Assembly (NCBI GenBank): GCA_035997545.1
Contig: DASYIL010000203.1
Location: forward strand, 1 to 30,677
Direction of reading: 5' to 3'
Length of the DNA: 30,677 nucleotides
Origin: GCA-003244245 sp035997545
GTDB taxonomy: Bacteria > Actinomycetota > Actinomycetes > Mycobacteriales > Pseudonocardiaceae
Shown: positions 15,143 through 22,783 of the stretch, one piece after another
Layout: every line of letters begins with the position of its first letter
How positions within the stretch are numbered: the first letter of the stretch is position 1
Program-made: the position numbers and the translations under genes
Notes under the pieces: model-generated
Told to the model about the DNA's origin: nothing
The model's database searches: none
What the model saw: only the letters and a program-made list of their open reading frames with translations

Positions 15143-15904
15143 GTGTCACCAATTGAGTGCCCTGCCGATGGTGGCGTCGTGCTCGTGAAGCAGCAAGGGG
15201 CGATGCGGACGGGTACTAACCTCGTCAAGTTCGCCCTCGAAGAGAATTTCACCAACGTTCGGGTCCTCGTGAACATCGGACGATGGAAGCACGCCTCCGC
15301 TGACGCGCCATTCACCTGGCATGGTGAAAATTGGGAAGCGGAGGGCTACAATCTTGACGTTTCCACGCGGATCACCACAGCGGAACTGAGAACAGTTCGG
15401 GTCGCCGTGGAGGCCGGCACGATGAGATTCGCGATCAGTGTAAGAAATGTGTATGGGTGGCTCGTCAGTTACATGCGCTTCGCGCACTGGTACGACGATC
15501 CGCCGCTTCGCGATCTCTGCGACCTCGAGGACGAGGAAATTATTGTGGCGGTACGGCAGTGGAACGTGCTGTACCGGAGCTACCTCGAGCTCTTGTTGAA
15601 CGCGCCCTCTTCCATGGTCTTTCGGCTGGAGGATCTCCACACGGCGTTCGGCGCGACCCTGGACCGTAGCCGACTTTTGTGGGGCCTGCACCGGCGGCAC
15701 ACGAATTACGTCGAACCTGCACGGTACTTGCGCGCTGGGATCGACGGACAGAGCCGCTTCCAATTGTTCGAGTCTGCACCTTTCGACCGAAAGAGCAACC
15801 ACCCCAATGCGCTGCTGGGCGAACTAGATGGATCAGTGCTGGATCTGGTTCGCGACACCGTTGACGAGCATGTTGTACATGCGTACGGATACGATGTGCC
15901 CTGA
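15143..15904 (+). CDS. Sulfotransferase-like protein
   Basis: A protein of about 253 residues from GTG 15143. GTG 15179 is the alternative, and the open frame extends back to 15047 against the divergent kinase start. VKQQGAMRTGTNLVKFAL resembles the 5'-phosphosulfate loop of PAPS-dependent sulfotransferases. AISVRNVYGWLVSYMRFAHW resembles their 3'-phosphate (RxxxxWxxS) block. VFRLEDL matches a common downstream block of bacterial sulfotransferases. I infer transfer of sulfate to a glycan or small molecule; the Lys/Arg of the PAPS loop is only partly conserved, so activity is uncertain. It is followed by one spacer base and the GT9 gene, so the two form an operon. The DNA here looks AT-richer than the flanks. 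Confidence 0.6.
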   Translation: MSPIECPADGGVVLVKQQGAMRTGTNLVKFALEENFTNVRVLVNIGRWKHASADAPFTWHGENWEAEGYNLDVSTRITTAELRTVRVAVEAGTMRFAISVRNVYGWLVSYMRFAHWYDDPPLRDLCDLEDEEIIVAVRQWNVLYRSYLELLLNAPSSMVFRLEDLHTAFGATLDRSRLLWGLHRRHTNYVEPARYLRAGIDGQSRFQLFESAPFDRKSNHPNALLGELDGSVLDLVRDTVDEHVVHAYGYDVP

Positions 15905-15905
15905 C

Positions 15906-17027
15906 ATGGCGCCTCGCGTTCTCATAGCACGCCCTGATCACCTCGGGGATGTTCTCCTGACTCTGCCGGCAGCGACGGCGCTTCGCGCAGCCTTTCCCGG
16001 AACTCACCTAGCGTTCCTCCTGTCCACGGCAACCGCAGACGTGGCTCGCCGCTGCCCCGATATCGACGAAACCTTGGCCCTACCCTTTCCGCCACTGGGT
16101 ACGGTGACTGCTGGAAATGACTGGGACGATCTAGTTCGTGCCACCGCGAGCGCTTTGCGGGATCGCTTCGACCTTGTCATTTTGTGCCGCCCCGAAGACC
16201 CGTGGTCCGGGACTTTGGCGTACCTGGCGGAGATTCCCATCCGAGTTGGCTACGCGATGCCCGGAATGGAGTGTTTCCTGACTCATGCCATCCCGCTGCG
16301 CGAGGAACACCACGCCGTCATCCAGGCGCTCCGACTGGTTGAGGTGGCCGCCAGATGTCTTGGCCTGAGCGCAGTCGATCAAGGTGCGCTGGGTGCAGCT
16401 GTTCTCAGCCGGGCAACGGTGCCCTTTGTGCCTACCGAGGACGAAGAGGATTTAGTCCGACGCATCCGGTCGGAAGTGCTTTCTGCTGGACCGAGACCCA
16501 TCGTGTTCCAACCGGGGTCGGGATGGCCGCTGAAGAACTGGACCCCGCAGCGGTGGGGACGGTTAGGAATCGAGATCCGGCATCGGTACGGGGTAACCTC
16601 CCTGGTGCCGGGCGGACCCGGAGAGGATACGCTGGTGCAAGCGATCGTGGACTGCAGCGATGGCTCGTGCTTCGGATTGGCAGGGCGGCTCCCGGTCGGG
16701 GCCTTGGCTGCATTGTACCGGCAGTCATCGCTCGTCGTTGGCATCGATAGCGGTCCACTTCATCTGGCCGCCATGGTCGGCGCCCGAGTCGTTGGGCTCT
16801 ACGGACCCCTCTCTCCTGCGCAGTGGGGCCCGTGGTCCTCGCCAGAGCTGCACCGGCTCGTCCGGGTATCTCTTTCCTGTAGCCCCTGTGACTGCATCTT
16901 CGACCCGCCCTGTGGGATATCGCTGCATCCGCCGTGCATGAGTGGCATCACGGTGGACGCGGTGCTGGCTGCCGCTTCGGAGTTCCTAGGCTTTCATGGC
17001 CCAGGCTCTGCGGCCGATGGTGGATGA
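15906..17027 (+). CDS. GT9 heptosyltransferase-like glycosyltransferase
   Basis: A 373-residue GT9 family member, the family of ADP-heptose:LPS heptosyltransferases. The N-terminus RVLIARPDHLGDVLLTLPAA has the classic GD(v/i)LLTLP loop. VFQPGSGWPLKNWTPQRWG is the donor-domain start, and VVGIDSGPLHLAAMVGARVV with LYGPLSPAQWG is the GT9 signature. A C-terminal Cys cluster (SCSPCDCIFDPPCG) is also common in the family. ATG 15906 follows the sulfotransferase stop by one base. Together with the split HldE genes it suggests heptose transfer onto an unknown acceptor, such as a wall glycan, a glycolipid or a metabolite. LPS core is not expected in a monoderm actinomycete. Confidence 0.88.
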   Translation: MAPRVLIARPDHLGDVLLTLPAATALRAAFPGTHLAFLLSTATADVARRCPDIDETLALPFPPLGTVTAGNDWDDLVRATASALRDRFDLVILCRPEDPWSGTLAYLAEIPIRVGYAMPGMECFLTHAIPLREEHHAVIQALRLVEVAARCLGLSAVDQGALGAAVLSRATVPFVPTEDEEDLVRRIRSEVLSAGPRPIVFQPGSGWPLKNWTPQRWGRLGIEIRHRYGVTSLVPGGPGEDTLVQAIVDCSDGSCFGLAGRLPVGALAALYRQSSLVVGIDSGPLHLAAMVGARVVGLYGPLSPAQWGPWSSPELHRLVRVSLSCSPCDCIFDPPCGISLHPPCMSGITVDAVLAAASEFLGFHGPGSAADGG

Positions 17028-17060
17028 GTGTCGGTGGGAGCACCATAGGTACCCAGGGGT

Positions 17061-17192
17061 GTGAAGCTCTACACGGCGGAGTGGTACCACGGCTCCCGTG
17101 GCTGGAAGCTCTCCGATCCGGAGGCCTACCGGTACCTGGAGCGCTGCCAGGAGCTCAGGATCAATCCCATGACGTTAGTGTGGGTTTCGTAG
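17061..17192 (+). CDS. Short unidentified ORF, possible gene fragment
   Basis: A 43-residue frame from GTG 17061 reading VKLYTAEWYHGSRGWKLSDP and ending LRINPMTLVWVS. Its composition (Trp, Tyr and acidic residues well mixed) looks protein-like, unlike its Arg/Pro-rich shadow frames. I do not know the family. The start of the next gene lies inside its 3' end in another frame. It could be the N-terminus of a gene broken by a frameshift near 17170. Confidence 0.35.
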   Translation: MKLYTAEWYHGSRGWKLSDPEAYRYLERCQELRINPMTLVWVS

Positions 17193-17899
17193 GCTACAAC
17201 GCTCGTCCGGGTCTCACACTCATCGAAACCGCTCAGAGTCTGGGATTTCTTGCTGATCTCGTTGGCACGTGGAAAGGAAAAGGATTCAACGTGGTCGCAC
17301 TCCCAGTCTACGAATCTGACCCAATCCACGGCGGGAAACTGTTTCGCCTGATGCTCAATTCCACGCAGGAGACTCTGGAGTTCCACCCGATCGGTGGCCC
17401 GGTTCCTAACCGCGGCTACGAGAAGCAGCCTGACATCAATCTCTTTGGGTTGACGTATCTGCAGGAGATCAACGATGTAGAGACGGGTATGGAGCTGCAC
17501 GTCGAGCCGGGCTTTTGGCTCAACGTGCCGAGCACAACCGTGCCTGAACTGCCCGCTACTGTGGTCCGCCAGGGGGTAATCCCCCACGGTAACTCGATGC
17601 TGGCGTTGGGCACTGCGCGGGAGGAGCCGTCGCGCCCAACGATCGGTGACGTCGACTCGACGCCCATCAGTCGGGAGGAAAAGCCCGAAGATCGTGATTT
17701 AGGGCATGAGTATATGGAGCCCTTTGAAAACTCGCCGTTACCCCCGGGCTTCAAACTGCCTTTTGTTAAGAATCCGAACCTGGCCCCACCATGTTGGTTG
17801 ATCGACACGTCCTGCAGCGGCCCGCCCAGGGCGTCACGCGCGGCGGCGTGTCCGGCCGTCCAGCCCAGGATAATCACCCTAGGCTGTTGCGCCGGTTGA
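17180..17899 (+). CDS. Lipocalin/nitrobindin-like beta-barrel protein, 3' end probably replaced
   Basis: From GTG 17180 the product reads VGFVGYNARPGLTLIETAQS, then FLADLVGTWKGKGFNVVALP, LMLNSTQETLEFHPIGGPVP, FGLTYLQEINDVETGMELH, and VVRQGVIPHGNSMLALG. LGTW/GKG followed by alternating beta strands and a late HGNS motif fits the small heme- or lipid-binding beta-barrel proteins related to nitrobindin. I cannot name the exact family. The homology-like part fades after LPFVKNPNLAPP near 17793. The final 35 residues are Cys/Ala/Arg-rich and run into the convergent EcsC-like gene, with which the frame overlaps by 26 bases. I suspect a lost C-terminus at the right edge of the island. Confidence 0.5.
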   Translation: MGFVGYNARPGLTLIETAQSLGFLADLVGTWKGKGFNVVALPVYESDPIHGGKLFRLMLNSTQETLEFHPIGGPVPNRGYEKQPDINLFGLTYLQEINDVETGMELHVEPGFWLNVPSTTVPELPATVVRQGVIPHGNSMLALGTAREEPSRPTIGDVDSTPISREEKPEDRDLGHEYMEPFENSPLPPGFKLPFVKNPNLAPPCWLIDTSCSGPPRASRAAACPAVQPRIITLGCCAG

Positions 17900-18860
17900 A
17901 GCGCACCGTCATGGCCGCCAAATCGACATCGGTGACCTCATAGCCGGCTGCCAGCCACGCTTTGGCCTGGACGCGGCCAGGCGAGTTGCCCCACCAGCTC
18001 CGTTGCGCGGACGCAGACTTCGGGAGCCCGCCGGGCACCATCTGGTGAATCTCGGAGAAGGCAATCTCAACATGATCACTGTCGCGGGCGGCGAGGTAGT
18101 GGAACAGCGGCCGGTACTTTCCGGTGACCGGAGCCGCCGCGCTGATCTGATCTGCCACTGGGGCCTGGCCAGCCGCTGGGACCTGAACTGCCGCTGGCGC
18201 TGGCGCCTGGCCGTTGGTGAGCGCCACGGGCGCCGGTGCCGCCGGCCGGTGCTCGGCGATGGTCAGCGGCGCAACGTCCGAAATTGCAGCGTCCGAAATC
18301 GCTGGGGCGGCCGTCGGCGGAACAGGGCCGAACACCTGCCGGCTGGCGGTTACCACCATCCGGCCGTACGCGCGGTTGCTCGCCGCGCCGATCGCCGCGC
18401 CGATGCCGAACGGCAGGATCTTGCTGATCGCCAGGATCCAGCGCTTGGTGACGTACCTCGCGACGAGCCATCGGCGGATTCGCTTGCCGCTAGAGGCCAA
18501 CCCCGGTCCGCCGGTTCCGAAGACGATCGCGAGCAGCAGCATCCGCCGCCGTTCGGTGTCGTGCACCGGCATGCCGTGCACGTCGGCGACGGCCAGCGTG
18601 AACAGCGCAGTCGCCTCAAGTAACGCGGTCGACTCTGCGACGGTGAGCGCGAGGGCAACCGCCGGTCCGATCCTGGGCGCGGCAGCCGCCGCACCGACAG
18701 CAGCTCCGGTACTGGTCACCGTGGCCACGTACTTCTTCTCCAGGGCTGCCACGATCTCGCCCGGCGTGGCGTCGGGATGCCGCCGCCGTATCCGTTGCAC
18801 GTGGTTGGCCACGACCGAGTGCTGGATCCGGATGGCCTTGTCAATCCCGTCGCTGCGCAT
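17874..18860 (-). CDS. EcsC-like membrane-associated protein with a C-terminal DUF7662-like domain
   Basis: A 328-residue, probably two-domain protein. Residues 1-160 resemble actinobacterial EcsC-like proteins: HVQRIRRRHPDATPGEIVAA, a Gly/Ala hydrophobic stretch VTSTGAAVGAAAAAPRIGPA, an ALFTLAVADVHGMPV helix, and ILPFGIGAAIGAASNRAYGR. A Pro/Ala/Gln linker follows at about 190-250. The C-terminal 80 residues (YRPLFHYLA, IAFSEIHQMV, QRSWWGNSPGRVQAKAWLAA, VDLAAMTVRF) match a small domain with conserved WW and AW residues that I associate with DUF7662. ATG 18860 has GGAGG five bases upstream. No function is known to me for this pairing. Confidence 0.65.
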   Translation of the reverse strand: MRSDGIDKAIRIQHSVVANHVQRIRRRHPDATPGEIVAALEKKYVATVTSTGAAVGAAAAAPRIGPAVALALTVAESTALLEATALFTLAVADVHGMPVHDTERRRMLLLAIVFGTGGPGLASSGKRIRRWLVARYVTKRWILAISKILPFGIGAAIGAASNRAYGRMVVTASRQVFGPVPPTAAPAISDAAISDVAPLTIAEHRPAAPAPVALTNGQAPAPAAVQVPAAGQAPVADQISAAAPVTGKYRPLFHYLAARDSDHVEIAFSEIHQMVPGGLPKSASAQRSWWGNSPGRVQAKAWLAAGYEVTDVDLAAMTVRFNRRNSLG

Positions 18861-18909
18861 GTCCGACCTCCAGTCCGCACCGGTGGCTGACTGGACGTTA
18901 GCGCGCTAC

Positions 18910-19749
18910 TCAGCGTGAACCGGATCGGGAGCGCTCCAGCAGCCCATCAGACAAGCGGCGTAGCCAGGACCGCATTGCGGGGTCCTTGGCCTGTGGATCG
19001 GGCTGCGCCTCGTGGCTGCCCTGAAAGTAGCGCCCGCTCACTCCGTCTAGCTCTGGGTCGGTGATCAACCGTGCCACCGCCGCAACGCCCTCCTCGACAG
19101 TACTGGCTGGCAATTGCCCCGCCTCGTGAACCATCGCGGTGTCCATGAATGTCGCGGGATGCACCGCGTTGACGGACACCCCGGTGCCGGCCAGGTCGGC
19201 GGCCAGGTCGTAGCTGGCCATCACCTGCGCGAGCTTGGAGCGCCGGTAGGCGGTGACGCCGTCGTAGTCCTGCTCGGTGAAGGGATCGTCCAGATCGAGG
19301 GCGAGTTGCCCCGCGGAAGCGACCTGCACGATCCGCGACGGCGCGGACGCCGCCAACCTGCCGGCTAGCCGCTGCGCCAGCAGGTAGCCCGCCAAGTGGT
19401 TGACCGCGAAGCGCAGTTCGATGCCGTCCGCGCTGACCTCGCGCCCACCGCCGGGCGGCCCGTACCCCACCCCGGCGTTGTTGACCAGAGCGTGCAACTG
19501 TGGGTAGCGGTCCAGCACCTCGTCGGCCATCCGATCGACCTGCGCCAGGTCGGCGAGGTCGGCCTGGACGGTGTCCACCTCGTGGCCGGTTGCGTCGCGT
19601 ATCTCCGCAAAAATTCGGGCGAGCCGCTCGGCGTCGCGACCATGCGCGATGACGGTGGCCCCCGCCTGAGCCAGCTGCGCCACCAGCGCCCGGCCCAACC
19701 CGCTGGTGGCGCCGGTGATCATTATGGTCTGCTTCTCGATTGGCTGCAT
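18910..19749 (-). CDS. SDR-family oxidoreductase
   Basis: A 279-residue classical-type short-chain dehydrogenase/reductase. It has TIMITGATSGLGRALVAQLA (the TGxxxGxG cofactor loop), NNAGVGYGPPGGG (NNAG), a serine in IVQVASAGQ, and the catalytic YxxxK in AYRRSKLAQ. HPATFMDTAMV follows as the usual post-catalytic block. ATG 19749 is chosen over a longer frame because GGAGG lies five bases upstream and the Rossmann strand begins soon after. Many homologues of this form are annotated as retinol-dehydrogenase-like; the substrate is unknown. It lies 49 bases upstream of the EcsC-like gene on the same strand and may share its transcript. Confidence 0.88.
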   Translation of the reverse strand: MQPIEKQTIMITGATSGLGRALVAQLAQAGATVIAHGRDAERLARIFAEIRDATGHEVDTVQADLADLAQVDRMADEVLDRYPQLHALVNNAGVGYGPPGGGREVSADGIELRFAVNHLAGYLLAQRLAGRLAASAPSRIVQVASAGQLALDLDDPFTEQDYDGVTAYRRSKLAQVMASYDLAADLAGTGVSVNAVHPATFMDTAMVHEAGQLPASTVEEGVAAVARLITDPELDGVSGRYFQGSHEAQPDPQAKDPAMRSWLRRLSDGLLERSRSGSR

Positions 19750-19859
19750 CCATGCCTCCGCCCGTCGGTAAGTGTGTCGATCTGCAGCGGAGTACCCGCC
19801 CAGACGGTTCCGCACGCCGCGGCTGCTCCCCGAGTGTCGGCCTCGCTACGCTCCCCGAT

Positions 19860-20612
19860 GTGGACCCGCTGCTGGCGGCGCGCCAATTCGTGGCTTTCGG
19901 GTTGTCGCACGGTGTTGCCGTCGTCGTGCTTGCCGTGGTCGCGGCGGCACTCGTGGTCCTGGGCCGGCGGTACCGCGGCACTCCGACCGAGCGGCGGTTG
20001 GACCGGGTGTTCGCGCTGGTGTTCGCCGCCTTCCTGGTGCTGGCGGAGGCTTACTGGGTGTGGCCCGGGCCGTTCGGGATCGGGTATTCGCTGCCACTGC
20101 AGCTATGCGACCTGGCGGCGATGGCCGCGGTCTGGGCGCTGTGGTCGCACTCCTCGACGGCGTTCGCGCTGGCCTACTTCTGGGGTCTCACGCTCACCGC
20201 GCAGGCCTTCGTCAGCCCGTCGCTGGACGGTCCGGACTTCCCGGCTCTGGAGTTCCTCTCCTTCTTCGGCTTGCACAGCCTGGTGGTGTGGGCGGCGATC
20301 TATCTGACCTGGGGGGTAGGGCTGCGCCCGGACTGGCGCAGCTACCGGGTCACGATGCTCGTTACGATCACCTGGGCGGTGCTGATGTTCGCCTTCAACC
20401 AACTCGCCGGAACCAACTACGGCTTCCTCAACGCCAAGCCACAGGCGAGTTCCCTGCTGGACGTCCTGGGCCCGTGGCCCTGGTACCTCATCTCCGAACT
20501 CGTCCTGATCGCCGCCGTCTGGGCCCTCATCACCTACCCCTGGGTACGGCGAACGAGCGGAGGCCAGGCTGGACGCCGAGCGGTCAGGCCCGTAGCTCGC
20601 TATCCGACGTGA
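19860..20612 (+). CDS. TIGR02206/YwaF-like integral membrane protein
   Basis: A 250-residue polytopic membrane protein of the TIGR02206 (YwaF/TMEM164-like) family. Hydrophobic helices include VAVVVLAVVAAALVVLG and VFALVFAAFLVLAEAYWVWP. The family-diagnostic LPLQLCDLAAMAAVWAL follows, then FFGLHSLVVWAAIYLTW, VTMLVTITWAVLMFAFNQLA and YLISELVLIAAVWALI. The loop GTNYGFLNAKP is also typical. GTG 19860 is used because the first helix begins shortly after; the open frame reaches back to 19740 without hydrophobic content. It is divergent from the SDR and its 3' end overlaps malQ by 29 bases. The family's biochemical role is not established. Confidence 0.85.
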   Translation: MDPLLAARQFVAFGLSHGVAVVVLAVVAAALVVLGRRYRGTPTERRLDRVFALVFAAFLVLAEAYWVWPGPFGIGYSLPLQLCDLAAMAAVWALWSHSSTAFALAYFWGLTLTAQAFVSPSLDGPDFPALEFLSFFGLHSLVVWAAIYLTWGVGLRPDWRSYRVTMLVTITWAVLMFAFNQLAGTNYGFLNAKPQASSLLDVLGPWPWYLISELVLIAAVWALITYPWVRRTSGGQAGRRAVRPVARYPT

Positions 20613-22518
20613 CCCCCGCACGCAAGACTTCGATCACTCGCCGGACCCGCGGATCGCGCTGCAGCTCCTCCAGGGTCATCGGCAGTGGCAGTCGCCAGTT
20701 CGGGTACTCGTCGACGGTGCCGGGCAGGTTGGGCTGTCGTACTTCGCCCACCACGTCGTAGGGAGACGCCAGCAGCAGCCGGCAGGGCGTGCGGGCCAGC
20801 AACGCGTGCATCGCCACCACGATGTCATCTTCGGTCTCCCCGTCCTCCAGCAGACCCTCCGTACGCAGCAGGTCGACGAGCTTCGCGCGGTCGGTCCGCG
20901 CCTGAGCCCACTCTGTGGCTTCGTCACCCAGCTGCCCCAGCTCGGCGCGCATCCGCACGTGCTCCCCGCGCAGGAAGCCGACCGCGGTGGGCAGGTCGTG
21001 GGTGGAGATGCTGGCGGCAGCGTAATCCCGCCAGTACCGCGGAGCTAGCAGCGGCGCACCCGGAGCGTGCTCGTCGCGGGCGAACCACAGCACCGCGCAG
21101 CCCAGCATCCGCTGTGCCGCCAGCGCCTCGGTGACCTCCGGTTCCACGGTGCCGAGGTCCTCGCCTACCACCACCGCGCCGGCCCGGTGCGCCTCCAGGG
21201 CCAGCGCCGCGAGCATGGCCGTGGCGTCGTAGTGCACGTAGGTACCCTGGTCCGGGGACGCTCCTGGCGGCACCCACCACAGCCGCCACAGACCGGCGAC
21301 GTGGTCGATGCGCAGCCCATCGGCATACGCGAACGCGGCACGCAGCATCTCCCGGTATGCGGCGTACCCGGTGGCAGCCAGCCGGTCCGGGCGCCACGCC
21401 CGCAGCCCCCAGTTCTGTCCCTGATGACTGAATGCATCCGGTGGGGCGCCGACGGTAACCCCGGCGGCGAGGACGTCCTGCAGCGCCCAGGCGTCGGCGC
21501 CCTCCGGGTCCACCCCGACGGCGAGGTCGTGCACCAACCCGATGGCCATCCCGTGGGCGGCGTCCCTCGCGGCGGCCAGCTGCTCGGCGCATTGTTGTTG
21601 CACCCAGGCGTGAAAGGCCACCCGCTGGGGGTCCGCGCTCGCCGTCGCCGGGTGCCGCAGCTCAACGGGCCAGCGCGACCAGCGTGGGCCGTGCCGCTCA
21701 GCGAGCGCGGAGAACGTCGCGAACTCGCGCAACCCATCCGACATCACCGGGCATGGACCGCCGTCGGACCGCCAGAGCAGCTCCAGCGCAGCCCGCTTGG
21801 CCTGCCAGACGGCATCATGGTCGATCCGCTCGCCTCCCGACCTCACCCGCAGGGCGTCCGCCTCGGCCCGCAACGCTGGGTCCGCGCGGCAGTAGGCACC
21901 GATGTCGGTGATCCGCAGATACAGCGGGTTGACGAAGCGACGGCTGGACGGGCTGTAGGGCGACGGCTGAACGGGAGCGGTCGGGGTCATCGCGTGCAGC
22001 GGGTTGACCAGGACGGCGCCACCGTCGTGTGCGGTGGCCGTCCAGGCGATGAACTCGCGCAAGTCGCCGAGGTCCCCGATGCCCCACGACCTGGCGGAGT
22101 GCAGGGCGTAAAGCTGCAGCATCCAGCCCCAGGTGCGTGGCGGTTCGGGCAGGGCTGGGGGGGCCACCAGCACGGTGGTGTGCTGGTCGTCGCTGGTCAG
22201 CGAGTACCAGCCGGGGGCAAGACCGGCCGGGAGCGCCCCGCTGACCGGTATGTCGTTGCCGTACTCATCCCTGAGCACGCCGGCGTCGGGTATCTGCCGG
22301 CTCTGCCCCTGGCGCAGCACCACGGTGCCCGGCAGCCCGGGTGTGCGGGCCGCGACCAGCGCGTCCCGCACGTGCGCCGGGGTGTCCGCACAAACGCCGA
22401 GCAACGCGAGCACCCGGCGTACCACGTCGGGGTCGACGTCGACCCGCCGGCGCTGTCCGTCCCGGTACCAGGTTGCGACGCCGAGAGCAGCAGCGAGCTC
22501 CTCGAGTGTGGTATCCAT
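20584..22518 (-). CDS. malQ: 4-alpha-glucanotransferase (amylomaltase)
   Basis: A 644-residue GH77 enzyme that transfers maltodextrin segments between glucans (disproportionation) in the cytosol. It has the long N-terminal region typical of actinobacterial MalQ. The catalytic barrel follows with QLYALHSARSWGIGDLGDL, QPSPYSPSSRRFVNPLYL, and DGLRIDHVAGLWRLWWVP (nucleophile Asp). Next are VVVGEDLGTVEP (acid/base Glu), SISTHDLPTAVGF (transition-state Asp) and, near the end, PNLPGTVDEYPNWRLPLP. All three catalytic carboxylates are present and the length is normal. ATG 22518 faces a 265-base divergent region shared with the first GGDEF/EAL gene. Its role is general glycogen and maltodextrin metabolism. 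Confidence 0.96.
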   Translation of the reverse strand: MDTTLEELAAALGVATWYRDGQRRRVDVDPDVVRRVLALLGVCADTPAHVRDALVAARTPGLPGTVVLRQGQSRQIPDAGVLRDEYGNDIPVSGALPAGLAPGWYSLTSDDQHTTVLVAPPALPEPPRTWGWMLQLYALHSARSWGIGDLGDLREFIAWTATAHDGGAVLVNPLHAMTPTAPVQPSPYSPSSRRFVNPLYLRITDIGAYCRADPALRAEADALRVRSGGERIDHDAVWQAKRAALELLWRSDGGPCPVMSDGLREFATFSALAERHGPRWSRWPVELRHPATASADPQRVAFHAWVQQQCAEQLAAARDAAHGMAIGLVHDLAVGVDPEGADAWALQDVLAAGVTVGAPPDAFSHQGQNWGLRAWRPDRLAATGYAAYREMLRAAFAYADGLRIDHVAGLWRLWWVPPGASPDQGTYVHYDATAMLAALALEAHRAGAVVVGEDLGTVEPEVTEALAAQRMLGCAVLWFARDEHAPGAPLLAPRYWRDYAAASISTHDLPTAVGFLRGEHVRMRAELGQLGDEATEWAQARTDRAKLVDLLRTEGLLEDGETEDDIVVAMHALLARTPCRLLLASPYDVVGEVRQPNLPGTVDEYPNWRLPLPMTLEELQRDPRVRRVIEVLRAGVTSDSELRA

Positions 22519-22783
22519 GCCGACCTGATCCCACCATCGCCGGATCGTCGTCCGGTACTGCGTTCACCCCCTTCAGTGTATTTACTGCGTGTATCAATAC
22601 GCTGAGTCACCATCACGGAGTGTTTCAGCAATCATCACTCTGATGTAGTAACCACATTGATGTTGTGCTCCGTATGCTGGCCGTTCCAAGCTTCAACAAC
22701 GAGAGGGCGGGCAGTGGGCAGGGTGATCAGCTGGGTTCCGGACGACCCGCTCATGGTCGGAGTGGCTGTCACACGGTGACGTC
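22519..22783. promoter_or_regulatory. Divergent control region, malQ and first GGDEF/EAL gene
   Basis: This region is AT-richer than its surroundings. It contains two short inverted repeats, GTAT-CA-ATAC (within 22585-22605) and CATCA-CTC-TGATG (within 22630-22650). I see no convincing -35/-10 pair. The right end holds a short upstream ORF (22714-22779). Confidence 0.4.
22714..22779 (+). CDS. Short upstream ORF coupled to the first GGDEF/EAL gene
   Basis: GTG 22714 opens a 21-residue frame ending VGVAVTR. A purine-rich GAGAGGGCGGG lies upstream. Its TGA is part of the GGTGA ribosome site of the main gene, whose ATG follows 4 bases later. The paralogous gene has a matching upstream ORF ending AGVAVRR, so this may be a real leader peptide. 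Confidence 0.35.
   Translation: MGRVISWVPDDPLMVGVAVTR

Noticed and set aside
3200..17900. Integrase, transposase, terminal repeats or tRNA attachment site for the island
   Set aside because: I looked for these and found none; island status rests on gene content, edge scars and the visibly less GC-rich sequence only.
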